From Megaera_A sp965233855 (GTDB lineage Bacteria > Pseudomonadota > Alphaproteobacteria > Rickettsiales > Rickettsiaceae), in the NCBI GenBank assembly GCA_965233855.1, contig OZ247586.1, positions 1,054,001 to 1,118,000 of the forward strand: a DNA stretch of 64,000 nucleotides, written 5' to 3'. The translations under genes and the position numbers were made by a program. The stretch's first letter is position 1. Each line of letters begins with the position of its first letter. This document shows positions 20,869 through 29,900 of the stretch, piece after piece. The notes below the pieces were generated by a model, which saw nothing but the letters and a program-made list of their open reading frames with translations, did no database searches and had not been told where the DNA came from.

Positions 20869-21096
20869 TGATCAAATTATCAGACTTTAATGGATTTAAT
20901 AAAGATGGACTCAAATTTTTGGATGGATTAGCCAAAAATAATAACAAAAAATGGTTTGAATTAAATAAATCTACATTTAAAAATACTTTAGAACCAAATA
21001 CTAAAAATTTTACAGATTTACTCGCTAAATCACTTGAACAACTACTAAGAAAACCAGTAAAAAGCAAAATATTCCGTATATATAGGGATGTACGAT
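20868..21096 (+). pseudogene. DUF2461-family gene, 3' truncated by an IS6-type end
   Basis: About 76 residues of a DUF2461 (TIGR02453-type) protein: the conserved KNNNKKWFELNKSTF region near the start, then a helix ending IFRIYRDVR, where the family normally continues with a SKDKTPY-like motif. The frame runs into a 90-bp IS6-type terminal fragment at 21097 and stops at once. The gene overlaps the HPt stop codon by one base, so it was the last gene of the signalling operon. The missing 3' part is not found elsewhere in the window. Confidence 0.75.
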
Positions 21097-21186
21097 AGTT
21101 CTGTCGCATGTGTTGTGAAAGTCAATCAAAGAGAATATACTGAAAATAAAAAAGGCTTTACATGAGATATGCTATTTCCCCTAAAT
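21097..21186 (+). mobile_element. IS6-type left-end remnant (90 bp)
   Basis: Matches the first 90 bases of the two IS6-type copies at 30520 and 44772 (minus), from the terminal GTTCTGTCGCATGTGTT through the transposase ATG to CCCCTAAAT. The outermost base differs (A for G). It stops where the 81-bp mini-element begins, and the rest of the IS is absent. It marks a rearrangement or deletion that removed the 3' end of the DUF2461 gene. Confidence 0.85.
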
Positions 21187-21267
21187 TGTAAAACTCTACA
21201 CTTGATCTGACAGTAATTATGCTGTATGATAAGTAGCTATCTGTCAGATCAAGTGTAGAGTTTTACA
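21187..21267. mobile_element. 81-bp mini-element with perfect 27-bp terminal inverted repeats (IS481-related MITE)
   Basis: Two perfect 27-bp inverted arms (21187-21213 and 21241-21267, outer end TGTAAAACTCTACACTTGAT) flank a 27-bp core. One arm, the core and the next 7 bases are identical, in reverse orientation, to the left end of the IS481-type element at 32845. The flanks CCTAAAT and ACTAAAT look like a 7-bp target duplication with one mismatch. It has no coding capacity. It would form a very stable hairpin in RNA, followed on the plus strand by a T-rich stretch, so it may also end transcription of the upstream operon. Confidence 0.8.
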
Positions 21268-21343
21268 ACTAAATATTTTTTAAAATTAACAATCAAACTA
21301 TAATAACCAAACATTGCATATAATGCAAATAAACTAATACATA

Positions 21344-21874
21344 CTAGATTAATACATTCGCACTCAAGATCATAATAATTTGTTTACCTTCCATTTTTGG
21401 CTCTGCATCAATTTTGGCTACATCACCTAAAGATTCCAGAACTTTTTGAAATAATTCATGACCTTTATCTCTATGAACAATTTCTCTTCCTTTAAACCAC
21501 AAAGAAACTTTCACTTTATCACCATTCTCAAGGAATTTTTTGATTTTATTGACCTTAACGTCAAAATCCCCTTGGCCAATATTCACTTTAAATTTCATTT
21601 CCTTTAAAGAGACTTTCTTCTGCTTCTTTTTAGCTTCTTGCTGTCTCTTTTTTGAATCATATTTATATCTACTAAAATCTAAAATCTTACAAACTGGAGG
21701 TTCTGCATTTGGAGAAATTTCAACAAGATCTAACCCTTGTGCTGCTGCACGCTTCATAGCTTCTTCTGTAGTAACTACTCCAATCATTTCGCCTTCTGAA
21801 TCTACAAGGCGTACCTTCGGGGCTCTAATTTCCCTATTCGCTTTCGGAAACTTACTTTTTTTGTAACTTGATAT
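21344..21874 (-). CDS. infC: Translation initiation factor IF-3 (AUA start)
   Basis: IF-3 binds the 30S subunit, blocks premature 50S joining and proofreads the initiator tRNA. Family motifs are clear: REIRAPKVRLVDSEG, LDLVEISPNAEPPVCK, DFSRYKY and the C-terminal domain with VKVSLWFKGRE. The first in-frame ATG (21787) lies inside the conserved N-domain and would remove the REIRAPKVRLVD segment. No ATG, GTG or TTG exists upstream in frame. An AUA codon at 21874-21872 is preceded by GGAG with a 7-base spacer and gives a normal 176-residue protein. Rare AUU/AUA-type starts are typical of infC and underlie its autoregulation. It sits 30 bases behind thrS, as in many bacteria, but rpmI and rplT do not follow. 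Confidence 0.9.
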   Translation of the reverse strand: MSSYKKSKFPKANREIRAPKVRLVDSEGEMIGVVTTEEAMKRAAAQGLDLVEISPNAEPPVCKILDFSRYKYDSKKRQQEAKKKQKKVSLKEMKFKVNIGQGDFDVKVNKIKKFLENGDKVKVSLWFKGREIVHRDKGHELFQKVLESLGDVAKIDAEPKMEGKQIIMILSANVLI

Positions 21875-21904
21875 ATGACTACTCCAATAAAATTAAAATT
21901 ATAT

Positions 21905-23815
21905 CTAACCTAAATATTTCTCATTCTCGTTCAAAACTACACTAATCAAATCTTCCACACTAACAGTTTCCTGCTCTTGACTACCTAATTTTCTTAATGT
22001 AACTGTACCGTCTTCTTGCTCTTTTTTACCAATAACAGCGATAATCGGTACTTTCTGATTAGAGAAATTACGTATTTTATAATTAACTTTTTCCCTTGAA
22101 ATGTCAAGCTCTGATCTGATTCCAGCGTTAATAAGTTTAGTATGGAGCTGCGAAATATGCTCATCTAAATCATTTGTTATTCCAACAACAGCAACTTGAA
22201 TTGGCGCTAACCACAAAGGGAATCTTCCCGCATATTCTTCAATTAGAATACCCATAAATCTTTCAAATGTACCAATAATAGCTCTGTGCAGCATCACTGG
22301 CCTTTCTTTTTGTCCACCCGCTGCAATATACTCAGCACCCAATCTTTCTGGTAAAACAAAATCAACTTGTATAGTTCCGCATTGCCAATCTCGACCAACA
22401 GCATCCGTTAAAACAAATTCGAGCTTTGGACCATAAAAGGCCCCTTCTCCTGGATTCATTTCATATTCTAATCCAGCCTCTTCAACCGCCTCTCTTAATG
22501 CAGATTCGGATTTATCCCATACTGAATCATCTCCAGCTCTTACTTCTGGCCTATCAGAAAACTTTACTTTTACTTTCTTGAAACCAAAATCATTATAAAC
22601 TTCTTGTAATAATCGACAAAATTCAATTGTTTCACTATTAATTTGATCTTCACTACAAAAAATATGAGCATCGTCTTGTACAAAATTTCTAACTCTCAAT
22701 AATCCATGCAGACCACCAGAAGCCTCATTTCTATAACAAGAACCAAACTCAGCCATACGATACGGCAAATCTCTATAACTTTTAGTGCCTTGATTAAAAA
22801 TTTGTACATGACATGGACAATTCATCGGTTTTAAGGCATGAGTTTTATCCTCAGATTCAACAGTGAACATATCATCTCTGAATTTTTCCCAATGCCCTGA
22901 ATCTTCCCACAGCTTTCTATCAACCATTACAGGAGTTTTCACTTCAACATAATCAGATTTTTCAAGTTTCCTCCTTATATAAGATTCCACAGTACGATAT
23001 ATACTCCACCCTTTATGGTGCCAGAATGGCATACCTTGAGCCTCTTCTTGAAAATGGAATAAATCCAGTTCCTTTCCAAGCTTTCTGTGATTTCTTTTCT
23101 CAGCTTCCTCTAGTCTATATAAATAATCATCTAGTTGCTCTTTTGTTGCCCAAGCAGTTCCATATATTCGCTGAAGCATTTCATTATTACTATCACCACG
23201 CCAATAAGCGCCTGCAACTTTCATTAACTTAAAATGCTTTATTCTGCCAGTAGATGGGCAATGTGGACCACGGCATAAATCGACAAATTTCCCTTGTCTA
23301 TATAAAGTTACTTGTTCACCAGCTGGAATTGATTCAATTATTTCAGCTTTATAATGCTCTCCCATATCTTTAAACATTTGAACGGCTTCATCTCGATCCC
23401 ATTCTTCTCTTATGAATTTCTCGTTACGCTTTACAATGTGACGCATTTTAGCTTCAATCTTTTCTAAATCTGCTGTAGTAAATGGTGTATCTTTAGCAAA
23501 ATCATAATAAAACCCATCTTTGATGGCTGGTCCTATAGTTACTTGAATACCAGGAAAAATTTCTTTTGCAGCTTCTGCAATAATATGGGCAGCGTCATGC
23601 CTGATTATTTCAAGCACTTCTGGATCCTTATCTGTTAAAATACGGAAATTACAATCAGTTGTAATTGGCATTGATAAATCGGTTAATTTTCCATCTATTT
23701 CAACAACCATTGCAGCTTTTGCTAATGATTTTGAAATAGATTCAGCTATTTCAAAGCCTGTAATATTTTTATCAAATTGTTTCTTGGACCCATCTGGGAA
23801 AATTACATTTATCAT
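21905..23815 (-). CDS. thrS: Threonyl-tRNA synthetase
   Basis: A 636-residue class II synthetase with the full domain set. TGS is at about 1-60. The N2 editing domain carries HDAAHIIAEA and the downstream Cys region (VDLCRGPHCPSTG). The catalytic core has the zinc-ligand motif MNCPCHVQ, motif 2 (YRNEASGGLHGLLRVR) and motif 3 (PVMLHRAIIGTFERF). The anticodon-binding domain is at the C-terminus. The length is normal. It is the first gene of a thrS-infC unit on the minus strand, divergent from folC across a short gap. Confidence 0.97.
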   Translation of the reverse strand: MINVIFPDGSKKQFDKNITGFEIAESISKSLAKAAMVVEIDGKLTDLSMPITTDCNFRILTDKDPEVLEIIRHDAAHIIAEAAKEIFPGIQVTIGPAIKDGFYYDFAKDTPFTTADLEKIEAKMRHIVKRNEKFIREEWDRDEAVQMFKDMGEHYKAEIIESIPAGEQVTLYRQGKFVDLCRGPHCPSTGRIKHFKLMKVAGAYWRGDSNNEMLQRIYGTAWATKEQLDDYLYRLEEAEKRNHRKLGKELDLFHFQEEAQGMPFWHHKGWSIYRTVESYIRRKLEKSDYVEVKTPVMVDRKLWEDSGHWEKFRDDMFTVESEDKTHALKPMNCPCHVQIFNQGTKSYRDLPYRMAEFGSCYRNEASGGLHGLLRVRNFVQDDAHIFCSEDQINSETIEFCRLLQEVYNDFGFKKVKVKFSDRPEVRAGDDSVWDKSESALREAVEEAGLEYEMNPGEGAFYGPKLEFVLTDAVGRDWQCGTIQVDFVLPERLGAEYIAAGGQKERPVMLHRAIIGTFERFMGILIEEYAGRFPLWLAPIQVAVVGITNDLDEHISQLHTKLINAGIRSELDISREKVNYKIRNFSNQKVPIIAVIGKKEQEDGTVTLRKLGSQEQETVSVEDLISVVLNENEKYLG

Positions 23816-23906
23816 ACCGCTATATCTTATGTTTTAACTTGATATATTTAGTAGATTTTATATCATCTTGTCAATAATTATCGTACTTAATGGAGCTACA
23901 GTCTTA

Positions 23907-25211
23907 ATGGTTAATATTCCGCACTGGCCACAAATACCTTTATGGAAAATTCCTAGCAAAGAAAATCTTGAAACTACTTTCAAGCTTCTAGAAGAACTTG
24001 ACGACCCGCATAAAAAACTTCCTCCAACTATTCATATAGCAGGAACAAACGGCAAAGGATCAACATTAGCAATGCTAAAAAGCATCTTTATGCAATCAGG
24101 ATATTCAACACATAGCTATACTTCACCTCATCTATTGGAATTCAATGAAAGGATAGAACTTGCTGGAAAGCATATATCTGACAGTCATTTACGTACAATT
24201 CTTGAACGCACAAGAACAGCCTCAGAAAAATTAAAAATCATGCCAAGTTTTTTTGAAGGAACAACGCTCGCAGCCTTTCTAGCTTTTTCTGAAACACCTG
24301 CAGATATATTATTTCTTGAAACTGGCTTAGGAGGAAGGTTAGATAGCACAAATGTTATTGACACTCCCCTACTAACTATAATTACAACAATTTCATTGGA
24401 TCACACCGAATCTCTAGGCCACACACTAAAAGAAATAGCTACTGAAAAAGCAGGCATCATCAAAAAAAATGTACCTTGTATAATTGGCCCTCAAACTCAA
24501 GAAGTATATGATATATTAATTGAAAAATGTGATGATGTTGGTGCTCCATCCTTCTGCTATGAATATGACTTTATAAGCGAAAAAACTCCAGACGGTTTTA
24601 AATATCGTTCAAAAAATATTGATATTGATCTACCTAATCCAAGCTTAAATGGAGATCATCAAATTCTTAACGCATCAATAGCAATTGCTGCAACAACAAT
24701 TTTAAATAATAACTTCAAAATAAACACTCGCCAGATAACTCAAGGTCTTACAACTGCTAATTGGCCAGGACGCCTACAACTTATAAAACAAGAAAGAATT
24801 GCAAATATAGTTGGTGATAATATAGAGATATATATAGATGGAGCTCACAACGAAGCTGGCGCTATATGCCTCAGCGATTGGGCAAAAAACAACTTATCTG
24901 GCCCTGTTTATATGATACTTGGTATGACTAATAATCGAGATGCTACGAAATTTTGTAAGAACTTCCAAAATATAGTCAATTATGGAATAGCAGTCACCGT
25001 TGAATCAGAGCCTTCGAGCTATAATGCAGAAACTCTAGCACAGAAAGCTCACTTAAGCGGAATTAATTTTGTAAAATCAAACTCCTTAATAGAAGCAATA
25101 CATAGTATTAATAATGATAATGCTAAAATTTCAGCAACAATTATAATCACTGGATCACTGTTCTTAATGTCAGACTTCTTTAAGATTGAAGAACTAATTA
25201 ATACCAACTAG
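23907..25211 (+). CDS. folC: Bifunctional folylpolyglutamate / dihydrofolate synthase
   Basis: Mur-ligase-type enzyme that adds glutamate to dihydropteroate or tetrahydrofolate. The P-loop HIAGTNGKGST, the TSPHL motif, the GLGGRLDSTN motif, SLDHTESLG and the C-terminal DGAHN are all present. The frame is open further upstream to a TTG at 23868, but the ATG at 23907 (MVNIPHWPQIP) has GGAG upstream and gives the usual family N-terminus and 434 residues, so I use it. It is a single gene divergent from thrS. Confidence 0.93.
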   Translation: MVNIPHWPQIPLWKIPSKENLETTFKLLEELDDPHKKLPPTIHIAGTNGKGSTLAMLKSIFMQSGYSTHSYTSPHLLEFNERIELAGKHISDSHLRTILERTRTASEKLKIMPSFFEGTTLAAFLAFSETPADILFLETGLGGRLDSTNVIDTPLLTIITTISLDHTESLGHTLKEIATEKAGIIKKNVPCIIGPQTQEVYDILIEKCDDVGAPSFCYEYDFISEKTPDGFKYRSKNIDIDLPNPSLNGDHQILNASIAIAATTILNNNFKINTRQITQGLTTANWPGRLQLIKQERIANIVGDNIEIYIDGAHNEAGAICLSDWAKNNLSGPVYMILGMTNNRDATKFCKNFQNIVNYGIAVTVESEPSSYNAETLAQKAHLSGINFVKSNSLIEAIHSINNDNAKISATIIITGSLFLMSDFFKIEELINTN

Positions 25212-25284
25212 ACTATTCATAGTATAAAAAGCACACAGTTATTCACTAATATTTATACCTAATATTAAATTAATTGCAAAAGAC

Positions 25285-25312
25285 TTGACCCACCCCTAAG
25301 CAGATATATAGA
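25285..25312 (+). promoter_or_regulatory. Promoter of the VirB2-like pilin gene
   Basis: TTGACC (25285-25290) and TATAGA (25307-25312) are separated by 16 bp, a strong sigma70-type match. Transcription would begin near 25319, giving a leader of about 35 bases before the ATG at 25355, which has GAGG at 6-base spacing. Confidence 0.6.
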
Positions 25313-25354
25313 CTCAAACTTATGTTTAATTCATCTAATTTTATGAGGTATATA

Positions 25355-25711
25355 ATGAATTTTTCGAATTTCCACGTTGAAATAAATGCTGATCTAGCAT
25401 GGAGACTATTTCTACTTTTTGCTGCTGCATGTACTATAGTAGCGGCATCTGATGCAGCTTTTGCAGCTGCAGATAATGATGTTGTTGGACAGACATTATG
25501 TCGTCTGGTAGCAAACCTATCTGGTGGTATAGCTAGAGGTATTGCAACAATCGCTATTTTCTCTGTTGGTGTTGGACTATTCCTAGGTAAACTAAACTGG
25601 GGTATCGCGGCAGCTACAGCAGCTGGTGTAGGTATTATCTTTAGTGCACCTAAACTAGTTGCCTTCCTAAGTGGTGATGCAGATAATGCAACATGCGAAA
25701 CAGGTGATTAA
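25355..25711 (+). CDS. virB2: VirB2/TrbC-type pilin subunit
   Basis: About 118 residues. An N-terminal signal sequence (hydrophobic RLFLLFAAACTIVAA) has a likely cleavage site after AFA. It is followed by two hydrophobic helices separated by a short loop (GKLNWG), the classic VirB2/TrbC cyclic-pilin-like layout. Two cysteines flank the mature region (TLCRL and ATCETGD). The ATG at 25355 is chosen because GAGG stands 6 bases before it; starts at 25322 and 25343 are open but poorly placed. In type IV secretion systems VirB2 forms the pilus. Here the gene is alone, with its own promoter and a strong downstream hairpin, as expected for a highly expressed structural protein. Other vir genes are not in the window. 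Confidence 0.75.
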   Translation: MNFSNFHVEINADLAWRLFLLFAAACTIVAASDAAFAAADNDVVGQTLCRLVANLSGGIARGIATIAIFSVGVGLFLGKLNWGIAAATAAGVGIIFSAPKLVAFLSGDADNATCETGD

Positions 25712-25731
25712 GAGATAATTTTACTACTAAA

Positions 25732-25771
25732 ATAATTAAGGAGGAGGTGCGTGCACCTTCTCCTTAATTAT
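25732..25771 (+). terminator. Strong hairpin after the pilin gene
   Basis: A near-perfect inverted repeat (arms 25732-25750 and 25753-25771, one G-T pair, 2-base gap) lies 21 bases after the pilin stop. There is no long T-run after it, so it may act as a terminator, an mRNA-stabilising 3' end, or both. Confidence 0.65.
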
Positions 25772-25893
25772 AATCTAAAAAAAACCAATAGATATAAAAA
25801 TCAGACAATCTATTAAATAACCTTTGCACTATCTTTTGATGTATTATTATTATATAAATATCAAAATCTTATCAAAATTTAATTGTTACACTC

Positions 25894-26967
25894 ATGCTCT
25901 ATAAATCACAGATTAACAAACTTTTTACAATTTTTTGTAATTTAATCTTAATAATAACTTTGGGCTTACCAACCATATGTATTGCCGAAATACTTGAATC
26001 AATCGATGTCATTCCTACAAAAATTGTTTCATATAATTTTCAAGAAAAATTTGTGGCAATCGGACAATGTAAATCTGAAAATAGCAAAACATATCATGCA
26101 AAAATCAATGGGACGATTGATTCCATATCAATAATTCAAGGTAAGAATGTATTAAAAAATGATATTTTAATTACTGTCGATAGCGCAATTGCAAAAGCAA
26201 CAAAATCCAAAGCTGAAGCGTCTTTTGAATCTGCAAAGTCCATTCACGAAAGAGATTTATCACTTCTAGCAAAAAAAATTATCAGCAATGAGGTCTCCGA
26301 TAAATCAAAGGTAGCTTTAGAAATCGCGAGAGCTGATCTTGCTACAGCAAACAATGTTTATGACAATATGATAATAAAAGCACCATTTGATGGATATGTT
26401 GGTGTTGTACATGCTCGAAATGGAGATGATATTAAACTTGGGGACTATCTATTTAGCTTAGTAGCAAATGGACATAAAACAATATTTATTGAACTACCAG
26501 AAACATTATATGGAAAGATTGATAAAAATTCTGATGTTTTTGCTTTTGATATAAAAAAAGAAAAAGCACGTGGTTCGATCCTTGCAGTATCAAATTATCT
26601 TAATGATAATGGCACGATATCAGCAAAATTATCCTTTCCACACGAAACAAAGATTATGCATGGAAGCTATGTAGAAACAGAAATTACATTTAATAAACAT
26701 AAAGCTCTAGCCTTACCAGAAAAAACAGTATTAAAAAACAACAAGGGTAATTTCATCTACACAATATCCGAAGAAAATATTGTAAAACAAATATATGTTC
26801 AAACTGGCACTAGAACTGACAAAATGATCGAAATTATATCTTCAGAATTAAAAGAAGATGATTCAGTCATAATGGAAGGGTTAACCAAAGTGTATGACGG
26901 TGCTAAAGTCGCTATAATAGAAAAAGATAGCCTTGAATCAGAAGAAAACCACACAGAAACTAAATAA
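25894..26967 (+). CDS. RND efflux periplasmic adaptor (membrane fusion protein)
   Basis: 357 residues with an N-terminal signal or anchor helix (FCNLILIITLGLPTICIA). It has a lipoyl-like half (YHAKINGTIDSISIIQGKNV), a short alpha-hairpin (about 95-150), the returning half with APFDGYVGVVHARNGDDI, and beta-barrel and membrane-proximal domains. This is the AcrA/MexA/HlyD-type partner of the RND pump encoded 12 bases downstream. It lacks the Cys lipobox seen in AcrA. Together with a TolC-like channel (not in the window) they would form a tripartite exporter. The substrate cannot be read from the sequence. Confidence 0.88.
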   Translation: MLYKSQINKLFTIFCNLILIITLGLPTICIAEILESIDVIPTKIVSYNFQEKFVAIGQCKSENSKTYHAKINGTIDSISIIQGKNVLKNDILITVDSAIAKATKSKAEASFESAKSIHERDLSLLAKKIISNEVSDKSKVALEIARADLATANNVYDNMIIKAPFDGYVGVVHARNGDDIKLGDYLFSLVANGHKTIFIELPETLYGKIDKNSDVFAFDIKKEKARGSILAVSNYLNDNGTISAKLSFPHETKIMHGSYVETEITFNKHKALALPEKTVLKNNKGNFIYTISEENIVKQIYVQTGTRTDKMIEIISSELKEDDSVIMEGLTKVYDGAKVAIIEKDSLESEENHTETK

Positions 26968-26979
26968 CATTTATATAAA

Positions 26980-29900
26980 ATGCGTTTACCAGAAATTTGC
27001 ATCAGAAGACCTGTTTTTACTATTGTTTTGAGTTTAATCATCATGGCACTAGGTGGAATATTTTTTACAAAATTGCAAATCCGTGGCACACCAAATATTA
27101 ATCCACCAATCATTACAATTCGCTCCGAATATCCTGGAGCTGATGCGATGTATATGGAAAAACAAATTACACAACGTATTGAGAAAGCAATCAAGACCGT
27201 GAATAATTTGGATGATATGTCTTCTTCAAGCTCAGTTGGAGAAAGCGAAATTATGCTTTCATTCTCTCTAGATACTAATATTGAAATAGCACTCAATGAT
27301 GTTAGATCACTAATTTCTGATATAAGCAGAGCATTTCCTGACGACATGAAAATGCCTACAGTAGCTAAAATGGATGCAGATGCCTGGCCTAGCTTTTGGA
27401 TCAGTGTCAATAGTGATCGACATGACAGCCTTGAACTAACACAAATTTCAGATAATCAAATCAAATCTGTTTTAGAAAAACTCCCAACCGTTGGTAATTC
27501 AATTATTTTTGGTGCGCGGTACTATACAATGCGTATTGAGCCAATCAATGTTAAAATGTTCCAGCATCAACTAACTCCATTTGATCTTGAAAAATCACTT
27601 AGAGCACAAAATAAAGATTACCCAGCTGGATCAATTAAGACTGACATACGGGGTTTTTCTTTAAAATTAGCGGCCACTTTAAATACACCGAAAGAATTCG
27701 AAAATGTAATAGTTAAAAAATATCCAGATGGAACTATTATTAAAATCAAAGATGTTGCTAATGTTGGTCTAGAGCCTTATGAAAATGATGTTATCTTGCG
27801 TTATAATGGCAAACAATCTCTTGCTATTGGACTTATAAAACAATCCACAGCTAATATTATAGAATTATCAGATTCTGTAAGAAAAGAGATACCAAAAATT
27901 AGAAAAAATCTACCTGCTGGAATTACAATTGATATTCCATATGACACAGCAGTTCCTGTAAAGGCTTCAATTGAATCTGTATATTTAACAATATTCGAAG
28001 CCATCGCCCTTGTTGGAATTGTTACATATATCTTCCTTGGCTCTATAAGAATTACATTAATCCCACTAGTAACAATCCCAATTTCTCTTATTGGAACATT
28101 CTCAGCAATGTATGCGCTAGGTTTTACTATTAATACATTTACTCTACTAGCAATGATTTTAGCTATCGGTCTTGTTGTTGATGACGCGATCGTTATGCTT
28201 GAAAATATTTTTAGACATAGTCACGATCTAGGAAAAAAACCGATCAAAGCTGCACTAGATGCTTCAAAAGAAATTGGTTTTGCTATCGTGGCAATGACTA
28301 TCACTTTAGCATCTGTATTTCTACCTATTGGTTTTATTGATGGATTCTTAGGAAAATTATTTATCGAGTTTGCTTGGACTTTAGCATTCTGCGTCCTATT
28401 CTCAGGGTTTGTAGCCCTAACCCTGACTCCTATGATGACAAGTAGAATGATCAAGCCGGGAGAGGCTAAAAAAATAAGAATTCTGCAATTATTTGACTAT
28501 GGACTAATGAAAGTTCAGCTTGCATACATTAAATGCCTTGGGAGCGCTTTAAATAATAAAATAAAATTCTATTTCATATGCGCCTGTTCTATTGGAGTTT
28601 TAGTTTTTGCTTTCATATCAGTAGATAAAACATTCATTCCAGATGAGGATCAAGGTTTCCTACAAGTATTTTTTGCTGGCCCTGAAGGTTCAAGTACAAA
28701 TGAATCCCTTAAAACCGTACTACAAGCAGAGAAAATACTAGAAAACGTTGATGAAATCGAAGGATATCTTGACGTTACTGGATGGGGTGGTGGAGATAGC
28801 GCCCTTGCGTTTGTCCCTCTAAAAAATTGGTCAGAAAGAACCAGGTCACAATTCGAAATTCAACAAGAGTTAAATGATAAATTTTCTAAACTACCTGGAA
28901 TGTCAATTTTTGCAGTTAACCCACCGTCAATGGGTGGAGGTGGCGACAAACCAATTAGCTTTTATCTACAGACATCTCTGCAATACTCGGATCTAGATAA
29001 AATATCTCAAGATTTTATTGATATAATGAAAAAGGATGTGACTTTTCAGAATGTTGAAAGAGAATTCAAAGCATCAACCCCTACTCTAGATATCATTGTA
29101 GATCGGGAAAAAGCTTATAGATATGGAGTAGATATTGAGACTATAGGAAAAACTGTGCAATATCTTATCGCAGGAAGAAATGTTGGTGATTTTCGCCTCG
29201 GGAATGATATATATGAAGTCATAATTAGATATGATGTAGCTGATAGGAGTGATCCATCTGACATTAAAAAGATCTATATAAAAAGTGATCAAAATATATT
29301 GCTACCTCTTGAAACAGTAGCAAAAGTAGTTGAAACAATAACAGTCAAAGAATATAAGCACTTCAATAACTCACGAGCAATTAAAATAACCTCAGACCTT
29401 GCGCCGGATCAGAATCTGGCAGAAGCTGCAAAAATAATTGAAGGAATAGCTGAAAATGTTATTGACACCAATAATACTCAAATAATCTTTGGTGGACAAA
29501 TAAAGCAAATGAATGAAACAGGGAATGACACTATTATAACATTCTTGTTCGCTTTATTATTTATCTATTTAGTATTATCTGCTCAATTTGAGAGTTTTAC
29601 AGATTCACTTCTAATCCTGATGGCAGTACCTTTTTCTATCACTGGCGGTATTTTAGCTTTACTTATATTTGGCGATACCATAAACATGTACAGTAATATT
29701 GGGCTAATAACACTAATTGGCTTAATTACTAAAAATTCAATTATGCTAGTTGAATTTACTAATCAACTAAGAGAAGATGGTAAAAAAATTAGTGAAGCTG
29801 TCCTCGAGTCAGCTAAACTTCGACTCCGCCCTATTTTAATGACAAGTATTGCAACAATGTGTGGAGCTATGCCACTAGTTCTAGCAACTGGTGCTGGCGC

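Noticed and set aside
20868..21109. Mini-element hairpin as an ordinary rho-independent terminator only
   Set aside because: The arms match an IS481-type end base for base and show a flanking duplication, so a mobile element is the better explanation; a termination effect may be secondary.
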